Of a stretch of DNA of 64,000 nucleotides, positions 58,568 through 64,000 are shown piece by piece. How positions within the stretch are numbered: position 1 is the first letter of the stretch; every line of letters starts with the position of its first letter. Below the pieces are notes generated by a model. It saw only the letters and a program-made list of their open reading frames with translations, did no database searches and was not told where the DNA came from. Source of the DNA: Triglochin maritima (lineage: Eukaryota; Streptophyta; Magnoliopsida; Alismatales; Juncaginaceae); contig OY821777.1 of NCBI GenBank assembly GCA_963682175.1, positions 885,501 to 949,500 of the forward strand, given 5' to 3'. Both the position numbers and the translations under genes were made by a program.

Positions 58568-59340
58568 GCGTATTCAGATACATTGTATGCACTGGTCTAG
58601 TCAACAAGAAAAGAAGTCTAGAGATTCCATTATTTGTTGTTTCTATACTGTAGCGTACATAAACATGTAACTTTTTGGAAGTGATTGAATTGAAAAGCAA
58701 AAGTTCATTTGGAAACGTTTGAAGAGATTACACGAGTTAAGTCAGAAATACAGGAATTGGCTTTTGTGGCAAAAGAGAAAGGGATTGCTGAGTTTTTGTG
58801 GCTTTTAAGTTGTAGCTCGTGATTGTGTTGCCAACAAAGGTAAAAGACCCGATGTATGATTTGCACGATAAATCATGAAAATTATTTGGTTTTAGTTAGT
58901 GTGATGAAGTCTTATTATAAATTTATTTTTGTCTTCATTTATCTCGTGTATTCTTGATGAGTGTTATTTCTACTTAAAACTCATTTAGTATGAGATTAAA
59001 GGTTTTGTTGTCGTGTCTTTGTTTACCGGCAAGCCTTTAGGTTTGAAAACATGAGTCGGAGCGTGGTATTGATTAGTTGTACAATTCCTATAATTTGTTG
59101 TTGGATGATAGCTACATTGGTTCGGACTCGTATTCACTGACATGATAAGAGAGGCACAATTTTGTTTTATATATTGGATAAACAAAACAGCAGCACTGTT
59201 AGATGTTAGCCGGCCAATTGATATAAAATTGGAGTTTAAATGAAATTGGGTTAATAAACGAAGAGGATAAACAAACGGTAAAAACTACGTGTATATATCT
59301 AGTTGTTGCATTCTGTTGGTGTCGGGGATAGTCTAGCAGG
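58568..59340. other. Intergenic region
   Basis: 3' flank of the J-domain gene and 5' flank of the small heat-shock gene. No gene or clear repeat is seen. ORFs at 58985-59185 and 59199-59447 are short and featureless. Confidence 0.6.
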
Positions 59341-59388
59341 TTCCTGAATCCTCCTCCAACGTAAGATCGATAATCCAGAAGCTTCCAC
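59339..59388 (+). promoter_or_regulatory. Heat-shock elements of the small heat-shock protein gene
   Basis: Two cores are visible: TTCCTGAA at 59341-59348 (TTCnnGAA) and AGAAGCTTCC at 59377-59386 (nGAAnnTTCn). They lie about 80-125 bases before the ATG at 59468, where plant heat-shock factor sites are usually found. Heat induction is inferred from them. Confidence 0.6.
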
Positions 59389-59467
59389 AACCTACTTATT
59401 TTCTTATCATTATGAATAATTGACGATTGATTGTCACCTCCGGCCATAATAATAATTCCTTCCGGAG

Positions 59468-60154
59468 ATGTTGACGGTGGATCCGTTCCGGCGACTTTTC
59501 TGGAGCCCTTCTGTCAGATTATTCCACGCTCCTCCGCCAATGGACTGGCTTGAGACTTCCAACGCCCACGTCCTCAGGTTCGACGTACCTGGTCCGTACT
59601 TCTTCCTAATTTCCACTTGATTTTCAATTTTGGACATCATTCGATGGTGTCTCATCAAGCTGCCAACAATTCCCGAATTATTTATTACCTTGAAAAATTA
59701 ACCATACCAATCGAAAACAATTGCCATACCCTCGAACCATTTCATTGTGATCGGTTCTATTTCCAAGATAAAATTAACCATACCAATCGAAAACAATTGC
59801 CATAAGAAACCAGCATAGTCGAAAAGTAATTCGGTGTTTTTTTTCTTTTTATCATTTGGAAGTTCAGGATTTGGGAAGGAAGAAGTGAAGGTGCAGTTGG
59901 AGGATGGAAACGTTTTATTAGTGAAGGGAGAGACCAAAGCAAAGGAGCATCATGAACCAAAGAAAGTGATATTCCACGTGGCAGAGAGAGGAAATCACGG
60001 CGAGTTCACCCGGTGGGTGGGATTACCGAACGACGTGAAGACCGACAACATTAAGGCGTCAGTGGAGAACGGCGTGCTCACCGTAGTGATCCCCAAGGAG
60101 ATGTCCCCTCCAAGGCCAAAGTCCAAGAATATCACAATTTCCAGCAAACTCTAA
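59468..60154 (+). CDS. Peroxisomal small heat-shock protein (Hsp20, 15.7-kDa type)
   Basis: ATP-independent chaperone that holds unfolding proteins. Two exons, 59468-59591 and 59868-60154, total 411 bases and encode 136 residues. The N-terminus reads MLTVDPFRRLFWSPSVRLFH, followed by the family DWLETSNAHVLRFDVPG. The intron splits the VPG codon. The alpha-crystallin domain runs from there and includes EEVKVQLEDGNVLLVKGE, the FTRWVGLPNDVKTDNIKASV segment and the closing motif ENGVLTVVIPKE. The last three residues are SKL, a standard peroxisome-import signal. Size, intron position and SKL end match the plant peroxisomal 15.7-kDa class. AATAAA at 60189-60194 is a likely poly(A) signal. Heat-shock elements lie upstream. 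Confidence 0.93.
59694..59804. repeat. 35-bp direct repeat in the small heat-shock gene intron
   Basis: AAAATTAACCATACCAATCG plus AAAACAATTGCCATA occurs at 59694-59728 and 59770-59804, a 76-bp step. Both copies are in the single intron and look identical over 35 bases. Confidence 0.9.
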
Positions 60155-62054
60155 CTAATCATCATAGTACTCCGAGTCATTATTATGTAATAAAATGTAA
60201 TTAGGGTTGGTGTTGAGTTATGAACTCTTAATTGTCAATGCAGGGATTATAATATACTAACATTAGGTGTAACAATAAAGGAATGATGTTTCAAGAATTC
60301 TCAGTTTTGACTGTTTCATTTGATATTGTACATATAGCTAACAATATGTATAGCTGATTAGCTGGTGGTACATATAGCTTGAGCCATCTGCATTGTACTT
60401 CTGCAACTGTTGTGCAAATTTCTTTAATTTCTTAGTGTGTCTTAATTATCCTACAAATGCTTGGACTTGTGTGAAGAATGTGGGATGGACTGTGTTAGTA
60501 AAACGGAAGATGAAGTTTTCTAATTTACCTTCAATTTCTCATTACTTACTATAATGCAGATATGAACAGAATGTGCTGCCCTCTTCTTTCTCATGTTTTA
60601 GTTTTAATCTGTACGTGTTAATTGTGCAGGTCATTATTTTGTCGTGTTAATATGTCTTGTTACTTGAAAGAGTTTTCTGTTCAATGTTAACTGACAGACA
60701 AGATATGTCAGGTGTAATTGTCTTGTTAATTTTCTTCCAGAAAGTGTGAACTACGGAGCAATGGGTTTTTTTTCTGAAAGAAAACTGAGAATGGAGCAAT
60801 GCCATTGGGTAGGAGTTGAGTTTTGAACTTTGAATTATAAAAGTGCAATCAATTGCCATCAAAATGTGATTTGTAAAGCATATGTATGATGTATCCACAA
60901 TCCAAGGAGAAAAATAGAGGGCGTAAATATAGGAAGAAAGAACAGGGATATCCTCCAACAAGACCACTAGCATGCCAATCTATTTCCACGCCAACATGAG
61001 ATCCATCTTTGACATTTTTGTAATATTCAGGCAAGAAATGATGTTTGTTGCTACCATTTGCATTAATGGTAACAAAGTAGCAAGGGAGAGCAAAACCCGG
61101 ACCGGACCAGGTTTTTGGACTGGACTGGACCGGTCGGTCCGGGTTCGGTCCAGGAAGTTTTGATTTGGTCCAGTCCGATCTTCGGTCCACGAGCATCCGG
61201 TCCGATCCGGTCTTCGGTCCGGACCAGATGCTCACCCCTAGCAACAGACATGGTGTCTATGACTATGTATTGAATTACAATAGGGGTCGCCTCAACTTCG
61301 AACAATATATCCCAACATGTGATTGATAAAACTGGGGATAGCTTAATTGATAAAATTCTAGTATTAGATTAACCATGACCCAACATGTGATTATTTGTCT
61401 AAGATCTAACCAAAAATTGCATTTGGCTTTCGGGGACAAATCGTACTCTATGAGCTCATAATCATAATAAAAAAGCAGGCTGTCTCGGGAATTTTCGATA
61501 CCCTGTGTGAAAATCAACAATAAGATTCCTAAATTTGAAAATTTCGTCCTCCTAGTTTAAATAATAAAATTTTCACTAACTTAGTGCAATATTACTTGAA
61601 ATTTTTTGTCCTCCTAGCATTCTTTAAGACAAATTTAACAATGTTTATGTGTTATCTATGTGTTAACACTTAACACTAAATTTATTTGCAACTCAATAAA
61701 TTCATGTACATAAATATATTTTTTTTGAGACCCTCTCAAAAAGAGACCCGGAACAGGAGCTCACCCTGCTCCTACTATGGGTCGGGCCTGAAAAGAAGAT
61801 ATCATGACATGGATCTCAAAAGACAATATATGATACTAAAATAAAGGGTGCAAATTGGTCATTTCACACTACACCAACCTCTTTCTAAAAGTAACGTTCC
61901 TTACGCACGACACCACACCACAATTATAAACATCACACACAAATCACAAACCATCAAAGTTTGTCCATCACACTATGACTATGGCCAATTAACAATTATC
62001 TACGACTGGTTGCACTCTAGTTGTCACTCTCGTTGCGTTGCCACTCTTTACCCT

Positions 62055-62084
62055 GGGCTGGGCTGGGCTGGGCTGGGCTGGGCT
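62055..62084. repeat. (GGGCT)n minisatellite
   Basis: About six copies of GGGCT in a row. It is GC-rich in an AT-rich neighbourhood. Confidence 0.9.
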
Positions 62085-62664
62085 ACCACTTTCTGTCAAA
62101 CTTCAATTCGTTTGCTGCTTGCACTAGTCAGTGGGCTTGTTGACCATTATATTTGATTGAAATGGATGGTTCAGATTGGAGTTTGTCTTTGGTGTTTCTT
62201 TAGAGAGTTTCTTTGTGTTTTGTAGTTTCCTTTTCTTTTCCAGTAGAAATTCAAATGATCTGGGAAAGTTCTGCCTACCCTCTTCTGTTACTGTCATTAA
62301 CTTTTGTTGTTCTTGGCTCAATATCTATCAAAATCTAGCTTTGTTAATCCAGTTGGACAATGTCATGGCAGTTTCCATTTGTATCCATGGTTACCTGTTG
62401 ATGGGGTACATTCAAGCCTTTCTATTTTAATTTCCTAATTTACACACATTTACTCATTCCAGTCCCTAGATAACACCGGATGAAAGTTAAAACAAAAACT
62501 CTCGTATACAAAATTGATGTTCTAACTTTTTCTTTGATTTGAAGAGAAATTTAGAGAAAGTTGGTTTTCTCTCAAAATTCCCAAAACACTCAAAATGTAA
62601 CAAGAAGATTCATTATTATTTTCTCTCCTAATTCGTTTTCATTTACATTATAGAAAAACATATT

Positions 62665-62700
62665 TTCTCTTCTCTTCTCTTCTCTTCTCTTCTCTTCCCT
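62665..62700. repeat. (TTCTC)n repeat
   Basis: About six to seven TCTCT/TTCTC pentamers in a pure pyrimidine run. Confidence 0.9.
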
Positions 62701-63195
62701 TCATTTTTTATATCTCAATTTCGTTGTTGTCCATTCACACCATTTAGAATCCAAGCATATAAGAAATGATCACGATTAGTATAAGAATTAGTTGGTTGGG
62801 GGAGGAACGCATGCTCGATAACCACTCTCGTGATAACGTGTAGTTGCAAGAATACTATCGCACAATCTCTACTTTAATATGAAAATTAAGTTAACCATAC
62901 CATTTGTTTTAAAAAAAAATCCAAGCTTAATTAAGTTTACCGATTGATTGACACCATTAACCATCAACTAAAAACTTCCTCCAATGGTGCCAGTGGCGAG
63001 ATTAATTAAACTATTGCTAATCGCAACGCGTTTATATATTTATAAATAAAAACACCAAAATAATTATTTTCGAAAAAAAATATCACTTCCTATCAAAAAA
63101 TACATCTGGGAAATCCACGTGGCAGACCTCCACACACCCACGTAACCCGCCACGACGTCCGTCCGTCCCCCTTCTCCTCCAGTCCACTCCACCCC

Positions 63196-63210
63196 AAACC
63201 CTAACCCTAA
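63196..63210 (+). promoter_or_regulatory. Telo-box in the leader of the LRR gene
   Basis: AAACCCTAACCCTAA lies 8 bases before the ATG at 63219. Telo-boxes near the start site are common in plant housekeeping genes. Confidence 0.6.
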
Positions 63211-63218
63211 TCCCCTTC

Positions 63219-64000
63219 ATGGCGTCGTCGTCGACGCCGATTGTGACCGGCGACCGGTACCTCTCCCGTCTCGTTGCCTTCGTCGACGGCCACCTCTCTC
63301 CCCTCCTCGACTCCTCCCTCACCCTCAAACTCAACCCCTCCGGCCTCCACTACGTCCAGTCCCGCCTCGACGCCCTCCGCGAGCTAGAAGGCCTACTCGC
63401 CTCCGCGCCCGTTGACTACCTCCGCGCCTACGTGTCCGATCTCGGGGATCACCGCGCGTTGGAGCAGCTCAGGAGGATTCTCGGGTTGTTGGGGTCGCTT
63501 AAGTTGGTTTCTGTTCTTCCGTGTCCCGCCAGGGATCCGACGCCGGTCTCGCTCGCCGCGTTCCGGAGGTTGAGGGTTTTGGAGCTCAGGGGGTGTGATC
63601 TGTCCACGACCGAGGCGAGGGGGCTGTTGGAGCTCCGGCATACGCTAGAGAAACTCATATGCCACAACTCCACTGTAATCGTACCGTTCTCTGTTTTGTT
63701 GGATTGGTCGTTTTTTCGTGATGTGTTTGTTGATTAGAGAAACAGAAAAAAATTACTTAGGTTTGTGATTGTGGGATTTATTGATGAATTGTGTTCGGAG
63801 AGGTGGTAAATGGGTTCGAGCAATCCCCTGGATTTTGGAAAATTGCCTGGTTAATATGGAAAAAAATGTTGGTAGTTTATGATTTAGATTTGTGGATTTT
63901 GACCTCTGGGTTATTAAGCAACACAAATAGTAGTTTAGGTACATGAGATACATTAATAATTGTACGTACAATTGATAATTTCGACCCCCTTGACCATAGT
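63219..64000 (+). CDS. Leucine-rich-repeat protein (dynein light chain 1-like), first exon, truncated by window edge
   Basis: Exon 1 runs from the ATG at 63219 to about 63674, where CACT|GTAATC gives a donor. It encodes about 152 residues. The protein opens MASSSTPIVTGDRYLSRLVA and has LNPSGLHYVQSRLDALRELE, then APVDYLRAYVSDLGDHRALE, then FRRLRVLELRGCDLST and LLELRHTLEKLICHNST. This layout matches plant leucine-rich-repeat proteins often annotated as outer-arm dynein light chain 1-like. Plants with flowers lack motile cilia, so that name says little about function. The repeats proper would be in later exons outside the window. 63675-64000 is the start of intron 1. The 5' half of the exon is GC-rich, unlike its flanks. 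Confidence 0.85.

Larger units (their letters stand above)
60155..63195. other. Intergenic region with repeats
   Basis: 60155-60300 is the 3' flank of the heat-shock gene. 61079-61245 is GC-rich with many GGTCCGG/CCGGACC words on both strands and ends AGATGCTCACCCCTAG; its reverse complement, CTAGGGGTGAGCATCT, looks like a hAT-type terminus. 62055-62084 is a (GGGCT)n minisatellite and 62665-62700 a (TTCTC)n run, listed separately. No gene is seen. Confidence 0.5.

Noticed and set aside
61063..61305. ORFs in the GGTCCGG-rich block
   Set aside because: Both strands are open because of the repeated word; it is better explained as a transposon end.

Overview
The window is nuclear DNA of a flowering plant, most likely a eudicot. 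The evidence is AT-rich intergenic DNA, many short GT-AG introns, a cytosolic glutamine synthetase with the usual plant exon pattern, a SPLAYED-type SWI/SNF ATPase, a plastid-type J-domain protein, a peroxisomal small heat-shock protein, and relics of plant hAT, RTE-LINE and MITE elements. There is no prokaryotic gene organisation, rRNA cluster or CRISPR array. Exon limits were read by eye from splice sites and protein continuity and may be off by a base or two.

Layout. 1-2409 (minus): 5' part of an ankyrin-repeat gene running off the left edge. 2410-8630: repeat-rich intergenic DNA with a MITE-like repeat, a possible 58-codon gene at 5531 and an unidentified ORF-rich stretch. 8633-12437 (minus): complete 13-exon cytosolic glutamine synthetase. 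13200-14920: remains of a hAT transposon that keeps its BED finger and dimerisation tail but has lost the catalytic middle. 17703-18998: a foldback element with two 112-bp inverted repeats, identical as read, around about 0.9 kb of GA-rich DNA. 19000-25500: intergenic DNA with MITE-like pieces and a possible SINE head. 25506-48764 (minus), with a 5' leader exon near 51338-51640: a complete SPLAYED-type chromatin-remodelling ATPase of about 3,830 residues and about 31 coding exons. Its introns hold an RTE LINE relic, a hAT-like end and a 306-bp tandem duplication. 52931-58567 (plus): plastid-type J-domain protein of 538 residues in 11 exons, head-to-head with the SPLAYED gene. 59468-60154 (plus): peroxisomal class small heat-shock protein with two exons, a C-terminal SKL signal and upstream heat-shock elements. 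63219 onward (plus): first exon of a leucine-rich-repeat protein running off the right edge.

The genes are an ordinary unlinked plant set: nitrogen assimilation, chromatin remodelling and protein folding in plastid and peroxisome. The main novelties are structural. They are the GA-core foldback element, a regular array of about seven degenerate 82-residue repeats in the tail of the SPLAYED protein, three GC-AG introns in that one gene, a possible membrane-spanning tail on the J-domain protein, and a very short retroelement insertion with a clean 14-bp target-site duplication.
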